64,000 nucleotides of DNA from Physcia stellaris (taxonomy: Eukaryota; Ascomycota; Lecanoromycetes; Caliciales; Physciaceae). The stretch's first letter is position 1. The number at the start of each line of letters is the position of its first letter. Of the stretch, positions 50,432 to 61,369 are shown in pieces. The notes below the pieces were generated by a model. It ran no database searches. It was not told the DNA's origin and saw only the letters and a list, made by a program, of their open reading frames with translations. Where the stretch lies: the NCBI GenBank assembly GCA_018902385.1, contig JABSSW010000019.1, positions 372,001-436,000 of the forward strand, in the 5' to 3' direction. Made by a program: the position numbers and the translations under genes.

Positions 50432-51321
50432 ATAACAAACAAAATTTTGAAACAGCAACAAACAAAAATGACGCAAACAACAATAATTGAAAAATGATCG
50501 AATTTTTTTATATATGCGTTTTGTTTCGAGTTTTTCGAATGTTCGATCATTTTTGATTATTTGATTTTTGACGATTTGATTGATAATTGTCAAATTCACG
50601 TTTACACGCTATTATTTTTCTGTTTAATTCAAAATGTTCGAACAAATTCTCAATATTATTCAGCTTTTCGAACAAGTTTCAAAAATTATTCAATTTTTCG
50701 ATCGTCGAAACAGTTATTACATCTTTGATTCGAATGAAATTGTTCACAATCGCATCGAATTTGAAATCACGACGTGATTACGCGAGTTCGACAACAAAAT
50801 CAAATTGAATTTTCAAATTTTTTTTATCATATGTTATTATTTGAAAAATTCGCAAATCAAAATTTTCGATCAAACGAAACGCAATTTCAAAAATCGCGTC
50901 AAACGAAATTTCGTTTTGATAAAAAATATATTGCATCATCGCGAATTTCAGTGAAACAATCGACAAAAAGTAACAAAATTGAATTTCAAGCGAATCGTCG
51001 AAATTCAATGAATTTATCAATTCGTTATGAATGAACACAAACATCAAAATCACGACGATCGAAATCGAATTTGATTCATCATACGCGACAAATATTACGA
51101 CATTTTTCAAACGAAAATCAATCATATTTTTATTATTTACATCATTTGTCAAAAAAATAATTTTGTCATCGTCAAAAATTCTTTGAAACAAATCAAAATC
51201 AACTTTGTCATGAAACGAATTCAAATAAATTTGATGAATTTTCGTAATCAATCGAATGAATTAAACAATTGATTTTTGCATATCAAAATAAATTGTTTTT
51301 CATTGTTTTAATTGACGATGT

Positions 51322-51615
51322 TTGAACTTTTTGTTAACGTTTGTCAATAAAATTATTTTTTCAAACTTATTTATTTACGAACATTCATCAAACAAAAAAT
51401 CGACAATCGTTGCGAAAACGATGATTTTTTTCATCATGATAATCGAATTTTCGAAAATCGTGCAATTCGACAATGAAATTGAATTCAAAAAAATTTGCGT
51501 GTTTTTTTTGAAACGATACGATATTCGCATTATCAACGATAAATTCAAACATTTTCAATTTCAAAATTTCATTGAAAATGTCAACAAAATTGTCAAGAAA
51601 ACATTGAATAAATGA
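51322..51615 (+). pseudogene. Integrase core remnant, element X
   Basis: The 97-residue frame contains KIVQFDNEIEFKKICVFF, then RYDIRIIND and QFQNFIENVNKIVKKTL. This matches the second half of a retroviral-type integrase core: an Asp-Asn pair, then a Glu 35 positions later, with the HPQ-type loop between. The order and the C-terminal Cys cluster downstream (52,858-52,960) resemble the stand-alone integrases of the GIN/KRBA2-like group rather than the gypsy elements around it. Whether it belongs to a Ginger-like DNA transposon or another class cannot be decided. It is broken. Confidence 0.5.
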
Positions 51616-51894
51616 ACGAAAAATCATAACATCGATCATTGATCGCAAAATTTGTTCGAAATAAATTTATCAAAAATAAAATGTTTTTGAATTTATTGAT
51701 TGATCATTTTATAAATTGTTTTCGATTTCAACGTCGCAAAACATAACACGATAAAAATGTCGTTTTACGAAATTTTTACACACGATCGAAAAATGTATAC
51801 AACAAATTGAATCACGAAAATACAAAATTTCAACAAACATAATGCGATCATTGAAAATGAATTTGTCGACGAAAAAAACGTCGCAAATTTTAAT

Positions 51895-52235
51895 ATTGTT
51901 GATTTCATTATCGTTGATTTTTTTGTTGTTAATTTTTTTATCGTTGATTTTTTTATCGCTGATTTTTTTATCGTTGATTTTTTCTATTATTGATTTTTCT
52001 GTCACAAATTTTTGAAAAATTATTTTTGCGATGTCGCAATCTGATTATATTTTCGATCGCAACGAACTTTTTGAATCAATTTTATCAATTTCAGATTTTT
52101 TTGTCATTGATTTTTTTGTCACAGATTCTTGAGAAGTTATTTTTGCGATGTCGCAATTTGATTATATTTTCGATCGTAACGAATTTTTTGAATTAATTTT
52201 ATCAATTTCAAATTTTTTTCGTGTCGAATTTTTTG
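51895..52235. repeat. Tandem repeats inside element X
   Basis: About six units of 15 bp (GATTTTTTTATCGTT and variants) at 51,900-51,990 run into two direct repeats of about 125 bp (51,985-52,110 and 52,112-52,235) that share TTATTTTTGCGATGTCGCAA and GATTATATTTTCGATCG. The 15 bp units keep phase and would read as a five-residue repeat on either strand. Confidence 0.7.
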
Positions 52236-52446
52236 TTGATTTATTCACATTTAACGCACGAATAACAAATTCTGTAAAATTTTTTGTTGAATTTTTCTTG
52301 ATTTTTTCAAAAGTTTTTGATTTTTCGATCGTTGAATTTCGTTTTTTTTTGATTTTGAATCGCGCACAAATATCGTCGAACGTTGTGATAATTCGAAATT
52401 CAATAATAATGACAATAATGATGAACACGATTCGAATCAAAAATTC

Positions 52447-53037
52447 GTGCATTCAAACGATTTCGAAATCGAAATTTATTTAATATTCGTACATTTGCGT
52501 CATCATTTTGTTATTGTCAAAAAAAAACAAATCAAAAAATTCAACAAAAACATCAAAATTCATGAATTCAAAATGAAAAATATTGTCAAAATTATTATTT
52601 TTGATCGTTATCGCGTCGTCAAAACAAATCGATTCAATTTTTTTGAACGAGTAACGCGCATTATCAAAATTACACGTCAACATACGATTCAAACGAAATT
52701 TGATGTATTGAATCGACGATTTTTGATCAAAAAATTTGACGTTTTCGTTTCGAAACTGAACAAATTCATGAAAGACAGTTTTTCTGACAAATCACAAAAA
52801 ATTATCATGAAACAATTGACGAAATATCAATTCAAATCGAAACAAAAACAAATTTCTTGTAAATGCAAATTTTTTTTTTGTTTTTTTCGTTGCATTTGTC
52901 AAAAACATAACAAACGATGTTTTATTTATTGTCATGACGTCGATCAAAAATGCGACAATGTCGTTGAAAAATTCGAATTTCAACAACATGTTTTGATGAA
53001 TCGAATTGAAAAAATGTTCAAAACGTTCGAAAAATAA
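52447..53037 (+). pseudogene. Cys-rich (CXC-like) C-terminal part of element X
   Basis: This 196-residue frame is the longest in the block apart from 16,649-17,395. It is basic, then ends with a Cys cluster at 52,858-52,960: CKCK, four residues on another Cys, then RCICQKHNKRC, a further Cys-His and a final C-x-N. The spacing resembles tesmin/CXC-type zinc motifs, which also occur at the C-terminus of some KRBA2/GIN-type integrases (family knowledge, from memory). It stands about 0.8 kb downstream of the integrase core on the same strand. It lacks Gly, Pro and Trp like all frames here, so it is not an intact host gene. Confidence 0.45.
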
Positions 53038-53040
53038 TCG

Positions 53041-56000
53041 CTTAACAAAAAAAATTGTATGATTGAAATTTCGTTTTTTTTGTAACGTTAACGTTAATAT
53101 TTCGATAATCAATAAAAAAATTTTGTTTTGAATGTTTCAATTGACGCAATGTTGCAATGTAATGATCATCGTTTACGCAATGTGTATGTTTTTGAATGAT
53201 TATGTTTTGTTTGAATGAATTCAAATTTCAAAATTGCGACACATTTTTATCGTAATTAAACATGATAATTTTATATTTATATCATTTGATTTCGAATTAA
53301 CACTCGTACGAAAATGTACAATGATTGATGTGAATTTCATGAAACAAATTGCAATCATTGTTAACTTGTCAAATGAAAAAAACAAAATTTCAAAAAATAT
53401 ACAAAAAACGAAAAGATATGAAATAGTTGAATTGTCATCGAAATTTATCGTCTCAAAATTTTCAATTCTAAAATGTTTCAATATTACTTTTTTACTTTCT
53501 CAATGTGACTACTATTCATTTATATTTTTTAAAATTAATTCGTTCGAAAATCGAATGTTTATTTTTTGATTTTTGAATCGAAACTTGCAATGTAAAATGT
53601 GAATCAATGATGATCAAACTGATTGATAATTGAGATGTTATATCGAAATTTGTCGCATCAAAATTCTGAATTTTTTTTTTCAAACATTTTGTTATACGAA
53701 ACATAATATTTTCATTTGTTAAATAAAATCACTATTTATTTATCGTTCAATTATATGTTATGACGATTTTAATTCGAAAACGTACGATATTGACAAAATT
53801 ATCGTTAAAAAATATCGTTGTTATTAATAATTTGATATGAACAATACTCGTCAAATTGTTCATTTCTTGTTTAGTTTCACGAAAAACATCGAGCAAATTT
53901 TTGATCAAGAAAAATTCTTTCAAATCGATTATCATAATTGAACAACATGATAAAATTTTATTGTTTTTATTATTTTTTTTTCTGATTAACTCGTACGAAT
54001 AAATGAAAAATAATATCAACGAGAAATTTTATTATATTGAATATGCAAAATGCACGCATGTAATTCAAAATGATTTTTTTCAAAATTTCATATTGTTAAA
54101 AAATCGAAATTCAATAATGTGTTGTTGTTGTTGTTGATGAAATCGAAATCGAAATCGAAATTCATTAACGTTTTTTTTGAAATCATCTTTTTATATTTTA
54201 TTTTTTTTATTTTTTTTTCTGTTTCAAACATCAAAATGTCGCGCAACGTTCGATTTTTGATTATTCGTGAATGCATACAATGAATTGCGATATTCGTACG
54301 AATATTAACGAATTGTAATGATTAACGAAAATTATGTTTTTTCAATCAACGTTGTCGTCGTGAATTTTGAAATGAAAAAAAACGAATTGAAATTGACAAA
54401 AAAATAATTCAATTTCGCATTGTTTTTTCGATTGAAAAACGTTCGCAATTCGTCAATATATACGACGATCATGCAATGTTTTTGATTATTTTCAATCGAA
54501 TCATTGCAAATATAACGCATTCGCAAAAATTGAAAACGTTTGTCATTCAAATAAATTTATTTTTAATTTTGTAATTCAAAATTTAATGAAATATCAAATT
54601 GTTGATCGATCAACGAACGAACGTTGCATTCGTTGCTTTCAAATTGAAAAAAATAAATCGAATTTTATTTTTTTCGTTTGTCGTCGCGTCAAAAACGAGT
54701 TTGAAACGTGCGACGAATGTTGATTTCGACACAAAACGTCGAAATGTTTTTTAAATATGTTTTTTTTTTTTGATTCAATATAAATCGATAATTGATTTAT
54801 GATGTAAATTCGATGCGAATGAAATTCGCGATCGCAAAAATGATGTTTTCGATTTTCGTCAATATCATCGTTTTTTTTTGCATCAAAAAGCACGAAAATT
54901 TACATTAAAAACGTGAAAACGTTTTTAATGTTCACAAATCAATGTTTTTCGCAACGATCATTCAACAAAAAACGTCGATTGACGTTTTTTGTGAATCGCG
55001 AACGATCAAAAAAAAACGACGAAATCGACGAAACAATCGATAATCGTGTTGAAATCGTCGTCGATTTTTCATTATTTTTGTTTCAAAACGAAAAATCATT
55101 TCAATCTGAACAACATGATAATTACGACGATTTCGATTTTGATATCGAAATCGAACGATTCGTTTTTAAATTTTCGAATGTTGTTTTTATCACAAAAAAA
55201 ACAAAAATTTCAGAAAATCAATTTTCGAAAATTGATAAAAATCGAATTTCAACATCACGATTTCGTGTCGTAAAGAAGTCTTTATCGTTTTTCTGAAATA
55301 TTATTTTCGAAAAAAAAAAAATCAACGTACGTATGAAACGAAAAAACGAATTCATTTGAAAATGTAAATAAACGTGTGCGACGCATGAAAATGAAATTCG
55401 ACGTTTGAACGTTTGAACGTTTTTCAATGATCATGTATAAAAAAACTTTGTTATGAGAAACGATTTCATTGCATATTTCGTTATACACGAAATTGTAAAA
55501 AAATTGTTTCTAATCAAACGTCAAAAACATCAAAAATTCGAAAAATTGAAAAAAATATACGAACAATTTCATTGTTTGAATATGAAACAATTTAAATCGT
55601 ACACAAACAATGATGTATGCATTAAATCGTCGTTTTGTTGATTTCGTTGATCGTAATGTGATATATGAAATCAAAACGATTTTTTTCGCAATCATATCAA
55701 ATTTTGAATGATATAACAAAAACACATTATCGTTGTTTCATTGTTGTTGAATATAAAATGTATATAACATTGTCGAATTGATCGATCATTCACGATTTTT
55801 ATTCGTACGAATGTCGCACATTTTATTCGCAAATTTTATTCAAATAATCGTTTAAACAAATGAATGATTTAATGACTCAAACAGATGTTTTCATTATATG
55901 AAAAAATGTTTCACGATCGTGAAATCGTGATGTTGAAATTAAAAATATAACGAAATTTAATTTCGCATCGTCGATCAATTTTTCGTCTTTTTTTTTTTAT

Positions 56001-57430
56001 TTTTTAATTTTTTTTCATCATTTTCATTTTTTTTTACACGATGTTTTTTTCATCATCACGACGATGAATTGTAATACGAAATTCTGAATTTCAAAAACGT
56101 GTTTTTGACACGATTCAACGTGTATTTGAAATTTTATTACGTCGTAAATTTTATACGTCGAGAAATGATCAAAATTTTTCGTCACGATAAAACGAATTTT
56201 GATTTTTTTTTTCAACACGACGAAATAAATGATATCAAATTTCAATCATCGAAAAATCGATTAACAATTGTACAAAATTTTTTTTTTTGGCGAAATTTAT
56301 TGACTTTTTCAATTTTTTTTTTAATTTTTTTTTTTTTTTTTTTTTTTTGTTAAATACGATCATTTCGTTTTTATTTTGTCACAATTTTTCTCGACATTAA
56401 TTCATACGATCACATCGCTCGTATTTTGTCATGATTTTTCATTTTCAATTACGTTTTCGCAATCATCATTGTTCAATCAAACATTTCGATCATTTTTTTT
56501 TTCAATTTCGTGTTTTGTGTATCGAAATTTTGATTTTCAACACGAAATTTTGATTTTCAACTCGAAATTTTGTTTTTCAACATTGTCAAATCAAAAAAAA
56601 TAATGTTTATTGTCTGTTATACATCACATATTAGCGAAAATTTTCAATTAGTCAAACAAATGTTTCAAATCGAAATTCATCGTCAGATTTTGTTTTACGA
56701 TTACGTTTTGACTTTTAATTTCATGAATGAAATTTCAATTGCATTTTGTTGATTGCTTTCATCATACGATTCGAATCAACGATTTTATGAATGAAAAATG
56801 TTTATTTACAATTCGTATCGCTAAATTAATCAATCGATTTTGCTTGATGATTATTGATTTTTTATTTTGATATATAAATTCGATGCGACATTGATAATTT
56901 TTACATTGTGTCAATCGTTATGCGACGAAAATCAATATTTCGCATTGATGTATTCATTAATTTTATTTAGTCATTCTATTTTACAATCATTTTTTTGTAA
57001 ATATAATGTTCATTTTTCAAATATTACGACAGTTCGCTGTTTAATCATTGCGACACATGTTCATTCAAACTCATTGATGCTCATTCAAGTTCATTGAAAT
57101 CTGTTCATTTCAAAACATCAAAAATTTTATCACAATTTTCAAATTCAATTTCATCATCATTCATTTCATTTATAAAATTGAAGTAAAATTCTTGTCGATT
57201 TCACTCAAAATTAAACAATCGAATGTAAAATCTTTTTTCGATTACTGATTTCATGTTTCGACGATCACTTGCGATGAAACATGCGTTGTGCAATTGTAAA
57301 ACTTCGCTGCAAAAGAAGAAGTTTCGCTGCACGATATCGACGAAAAATTTGCGAAAAATTTCGTTGCACATTATCGACGAAAATTTGCGAATTTTCAATT
57401 AATACGTCAAATCACAAAAGCGGCATGCGT
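53041..57430. other. A/T-rich stretch, mostly unrecognised
   Basis: 4.4 kb with only short frames, among them 54,913-55,296 (acidic middle part, no known motif). There are long T-runs near 55,985-56,035 and 56,310-56,348. It may include the rest of element X, but no terminal repeats were found. The CT/AG content is a little higher around 53,400-53,720 and beyond 56,600. Confidence 0.45.
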
Positions 57431-57492
57431 TGAAACATCAACAATATTCGTGCGTTGAACAATACACTAAATCATTTGTCAATGATTTGAAT

Positions 57493-57560
57493 ATTGATCA
57501 ATCAACGCGTTTATTTGTCAATACTTGTTTATTGATCAATGAACGCGTTGATTGACGAAT
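57493..57560. repeat. Inverted repeat at the compartment border
   Basis: Left arm ATTGATCAATCAACGCGTT (57,493-57,511) and right arm AACGCGTTGATTGACGAAT (57,542-57,560) pair at 17 of 19 positions around a 30-base loop. It lies within 100 bases of the change to normal composition. It could be the end of a transposable element or a chance palindrome. Confidence 0.55.
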
Positions 57561-57599
57561 GAACGTACGTTGATTGGGCAATAAACTTATTGGTGTATG

Positions 57600-58169
57600 A
57601 ACGGGCACAGCCGCCGACGTGCCGATAGGGCTGGAGGGCTGATCATGCGCCAAGCCTTTCTTGTCCGTCAAATCACATCTTCATCAAAAAGCCCAGAGTT
57701 CACTCCGTACCCTTACAATCTCGTCAAACGAACGCACGAAGAGACCGACATATCAAGAAGCATCTCCTGATCTTTGGACCAAGGTCATCCTCTACAGATC
57801 CGTGCGCTGTCAACAATGGCCGAAACCAGCGCCGTAAGGGCGTCGGGAAGACGCGTATCTCGAATCTTCTTTGTTCGGCTCGTTGGAGGTTTCGAATTTG
57901 AGACGAACTTTAAATAGGGACGCTCCGGCCTCAACCGCAGTGATCCTCTCAATTTTGCAATTGTCTCGCAAGCCAAAGAATCAGAGGCGACCTTACGTCT
58001 AGGCTTGACTAGAGAGTTAGCTCCTTTGTGAGGGTTCAGGTAAGAGGAAGAGTGCAGCAGAACGATTCATCTTGATACTGATATGGGCTGAAGTGATAGC
58101 TTCAAAATCTACCTACTGCACTGCTGTCTCATACCAACGTCCTGTCGTGGCAGCATCACGGTCTATATA
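57600..58169. other. Upstream region of the RNase H gene
   Basis: Normal base composition with common CC and GG. No convincing coding region: the minus frame at 57,785-57,976 has no recognised domain. It probably holds the promoter and 5' leader of the gene at 58,170. A TATATAA-like stretch lies immediately before the start codon, too close to act as its TATA box. Confidence 0.45.
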
Positions 58170-58808
58170 ATGGCAATGAAGGTGGATGGAGGGTGCAGGA
58201 GAAATGGCTACGCCGACGCTGTGGGCGCTGCAGCCGTTGTCCGCTTCCATGGAAACGGCAGCTCGAAAAGCTACACCTGGGCTCTCCCGAACAACCCATC
58301 ACCGACCAGCCAGCGCGCCGAGCTGGCAGCCATCGTGCATGCCCTAGAAATGGCGAGGGACAAAGGCGACGAACTCAAAAAAAATGTTGGCATAAAGGTC
58401 CGCATCGATACCGATTCACGGTATGCATACAAGTGCATCACGCAATGGAGCCGCAAATGGATACAGAATGGCTGGACCAACTCAGCCGGGAACAAAGTTG
58501 CTAATAGGGACCTTATTCAAGAAGCTCTGGATCTGGAGCACGAGATTTGCGATCATATTGGGACGCTGAAGATTAAATGGATTTCGAGGAGTGAGAACCA
58601 GATCGCGGACAAGGCGGTCAACGACAAGTTGAACGCAATGCAGGGAGATACGCACATGAGGGATTCCAGCTCAGAAGATGAGAGCTCTGGGTCAGACTCA
58701 GGTGATCGGAGCTCGAAGACGGTCTCGGAGGCGAGCGAATGGTCAAGCTCTGATGACCAGCGCTGTACAGTGTTTCTGCCCTCTGTCTATATAGTACCCC
58801 GGGCGTAA
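58170..58808 (+). CDS. RNase H family protein
   Basis: A 212-residue protein predicted to cut the RNA strand of RNA/DNA hybrids. Motifs follow the RNase H fold: VDGGCRRNG with Asp6, SQRAELAAIVHALE with Glu51, IDTDSRYAYKCITQW with Asp82, the NGWTNSAG..V.NRDL segment (100-115) and NQIADKAVN with Asp147. These four acidic positions fit the catalytic set. The usual HxG-type loop His before the last Asp is replaced by ISRSEN. Residues 160-196 form an acidic, Ser-rich tail unusual for RNase H1. Met1 and Met3 are both possible starts. The fold begins almost at once, so an upstream exon cannot be excluded. Single exon, intact, normal codon use, about 600 bp from the mutated block. Confidence 0.8.
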   Translation: MAMKVDGGCRRNGYADAVGAAAVVRFHGNGSSKSYTWALPNNPSPTSQRAELAAIVHALEMARDKGDELKKNVGIKVRIDTDSRYAYKCITQWSRKWIQNGWTNSAGNKVANRDLIQEALDLEHEICDHIGTLKIKWISRSENQIADKAVNDKLNAMQGDTHMRDSSSEDESSGSDSGDRSSKTVSEASEWSSSDDQRCTVFLPSVYIVPRA

Positions 58809-60376
58809 GACCAAACGGTGATTCCCTCATCATCGCTTTCGCCAGCTCCAGTAAAAAGTTGTTTCTTTTTGGATTGCTCGGAGCAGAATCAAAGAATTGT
58901 TCGACTGTCTGCTATTTCTGCGTATAACCACTGCCAGGTCCCCAACCCCATTCAACGCGGATCGTGCAGCATTATTTGAAATCTCCGAGCTGCTTATATG
59001 CATGGTCTGAAACCCCACGGACGGGGATGTGAAGCTCCAGTGGTACAGCATCCAAACCCCCATATCCCCGAGAAAGGGAGTTATCGATCTCAAGCAGACT
59101 TGTCTTGACATTCATTTTTATGCAAACCGATTGACAAAACAAGCAAATCAAGTTTTCCCATCGACTAAACCATTGGACATCAGAAGAAAAAGCTGAATGC
59201 CACAATCTCTTCCTTTGCTTTAGATCCTATCGTTTCCTCTACATCGCGGATGGCCACTTCCCCATGCAGGTACTAAATCGTTCCTTTACTCTCAGGTGTA
59301 TCAGCAGCTTCTCGCTGTCGAGGTAAGGATGAACGCTTCTCCCATCTTTCGGTCCTGAGCTCTTTGGAGAGCAATCTATTTGAATCGAGGATTACCCCCA
59401 GTTCGCGGGAATGATACTTCATTGATGAATTATTCCTGGGTCTTGGAAGTAGAAAGCATGACGACGCGGAGTAAGGTACATATATCCCTACTCACAACTG
59501 AAAATCCGACTACTTGGACTCTTGATCCTAGGACAGAGTAAAAAACACAGACACCGTCACCAGCATGGGGTAAATCCCCACAAACTCCCTCACCCCAAAC
59601 CAGGATTCCAAAAACCGCCTATCCCTTCCGAAGCTTTCACCACAACCCCTATAGTCCAAAAACGGCACTCCCCGAAAAGAGTGCAACCAATTCCCGAAAA
59701 GTGGGGGTGGTTATGAAACGCTCTTAGCAAAGGATAGTGCCAGTTGCTATATCGAATTGAAATGACTATCCCAGAAAAAACATCGAAACTGATCTATTAA
59801 CTGTCAATAAAACGGGGATTACTCCAATCTCGTACTCATTCTGTCTCTCTCTGAATACTATATTCATAACTATCTTACTAAGAAGAGAAAAGGAAAGAAA
59901 GCACCACCACCAACCCCCTCCCCTTACCCATCTCTCCTCAACCTTTTTCGACTTCTTTCCACTTCTTTCCTCCTTCTCCCGCCCTTCTTCTTCCTTGATA
60001 TGTCTCATTATCCCACTTGCACTAATATTCATCTATTCAAATCGCGCTACTCTACCCACAAAGAGAAAGCGTAGAAAAGATTGGGACGGATGCCCTATAC
60101 TTGACGCCCCAAGAACCGATCCTCATACTCGACGCTCCCCCAGTAGATCGCTTTTGGGTTTGCGGATCGTAGAGTGCCGCTGTAGCTCTGTGCGTTTAAT
60201 AAGAAGGAGGGGGTTAGCTATAACATTTCTCCTTTTTCTTCTTTTCTTTTCGTTTTGTAATCTCCCCATCTTCCCCCTTCCCCCTTCCCCCCTCCCTAAA
60301 ACAACCAAAAGCAGGCAGGAAAAATATATATATATTACCTCCCAATTCCCATCCAACACATCAACCCCCACCCCAA
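58809..60376. other. Intergenic region without recognised gene
   Basis: Several frames of 60-145 codons exist on both strands (for example 58,830-59,111 minus, 59,995-60,429 plus), but they overlap each other and show no domain. They are biased by pyrimidine-rich tracts at 59,920-59,990 and 60,210-60,300 and a TA-repeat near 60,325. Parts may be untranslated regions of the neighbouring genes. Confidence 0.4.
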
Positions 60377-60592
60377 TCAAACCTCCAGCACCCTATTCTC
60401 CAGCAAGAACTCCACGCAACGGGACTTGATCTTGGATCCCCGTTCCAGAAGGAGGCGACCGAGCGAGCGGGGCAGCGTTTGGTTGAAGATTGCGCGGATG
60501 GTGGCGTTGGGGAGGTTGTAGGGTGGGAGCCATTTTGGGGGAGGGGAGAGAGAGGTGGTGGTGGTGGTGAGGAGGGAGATTACGAGGTACAT
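60377..60592 (-). CDS. Small hypothetical protein (71 aa)
   Basis: The start codon has a favourable context (AAGAAAA before ATG) after a pyrimidine- and CAA-rich leader typical of fungal mRNAs. The product begins with a hydrophobic stretch (MYLVISLL), then a Pro-rich turn (PPPKWLPPYNLPN) and a basic amphipathic C-terminal half (TLPRSLGRLLLERGSKIKSR). It could be membrane-anchored or mitochondrial. I do not recognise a family. It may be one exon of a longer gene or a chance frame. Confidence 0.35.
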   Translation of the reverse strand: MYLVISLLTTTTTSLSPPPKWLPPYNLPNATIRAIFNQTLPRSLGRLLLERGSKIKSRCVEFLLENRVLEV

Positions 60593-61369
60593 TTTTCTTG
60601 GGTGGGTTGTTTTTTTGTTGGATCTGGATGAAAATGAGGAGGAGACTGGAGCGAATGGTTAAAGAACGTGAGTCTCTTTTTCTTTCTCGAGGGTGGAGGA
60701 AGATAGATCTAATAGGCTGTGGGGAATGATATCACCTTCAACGAGATAGGCAGTGGACTTGGGATGGATGGAGGGGCTATATAGCGATATCTGATCGTAA
60801 GAACGATACAAACCTTTGAAAAGGCGGTTGCGCATGTTTTTCCTGAGTCGGTTGGCGATCAGCATACACTTACTTCATCGTTCATGGTACTCGTTCAATA
60901 CTACGCATCGGTAAGGCAGAATATTAGAGTCAATGAAGGAAAAGAGAGGTGAACGTCGTTATAGCATTAATGAATAGAGTATCTTCAGGGTTGCGCCCAT
61001 AGCAAATACAAGACTATTTCAGAATGTACGCTCAATTAGAAGCTCGCTTTGAAGCCAGGTCCCAAAAACCGGACTACAGCGCCGGAGGTACCTTCCGTTG
61101 TAGGATAACTCGAGCAACCGTAGCAGTGACGCTAGCTCCAGGAGGGATACGCTTTCTAATCTAGATTTTGGGTTTTTCAGTCTCATTTGAGATAGTTGGT
61201 TTGAGAAAGCGGTGACGTATAAGTTGATCGACATCGTCAAACAGTGAGACCTTCCACTCCTATGGAACAAAACCGTGAGCCCGATTTGGAAGCCATTACG
61301 CAATCACTGCGCTCCGGAACGCATTGAGATTTAGCTGGGGGTCATACTGGATCTGGGGCAGCAAAAGAA
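60593..61369. other. Intergenic region without recognised gene
   Basis: Short overlapping frames only (60,659-60,865 and 61,019-61,303 minus). No domain or splice pattern is convincing. It includes the 3' side of the methyltransferase gene. Confidence 0.4.

Larger units (their letters stand above)
1..57570. other. A/T-rich mutated compartment (CpY-type RIP-like)
   Basis: This block holds almost no CC or GG; I noticed examples only near 10,406, 16,351, 16,422, 17,632, 23,656 and 56,289. CT and AG are rare in most stretches, while CA, TG and CG are common. That fits strand-symmetric C-to-T change where C is followed by C or T. The block consists of old LTR elements and unrecognised A/T-rich filler, so I infer a repeat-directed mutator like RIP but with a different dinucleotide preference. 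Open frames here carry essentially no Gly, Pro or Trp codons and should not be annotated as host genes. It could be an AT isochore or a pericentromeric block; the sequence does not decide. Confidence 0.85.

Noticed and set aside
52447-53037. 196-codon frame as an intact host zinc-finger gene
   Set aside because: Same composition as the mutated block; it stands downstream of a broken integrase and fits as part of element X.
57000-57120. Repeated CATTCA/TTCATTGA words as a telomere-like array
   Set aside because: They are short, irregular and few; no fungal telomere motif is present.
1-57570. Mitochondrial or plasmid DNA, because of the extreme A/T content
   Set aside because: The block is built of nuclear-type Ty3/gypsy elements with LTRs and target duplications, has no organellar genes, and joins directly to host genes with spliceosomal introns.
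1-57570. Loss of methylated CpG as the cause of A/T richness
   Set aside because: CG is abundant in the block; the missing dinucleotides are CC, GG, CT and AG.
1-57570. Canonical CpA-type RIP
   Set aside because: CA and TG remain common everywhere, including the most mutated elements.
58193-58504. Second plus-strand frame overlapping the RNase H gene
   Set aside because: It is a shadow frame without a domain; the 58,170 frame has all RNase H motifs.
59766-60429. Frames on both strands around 59,766-60,429
   Set aside because: They come from purine/pyrimidine-biased tracts, overlap each other, and show no motif.
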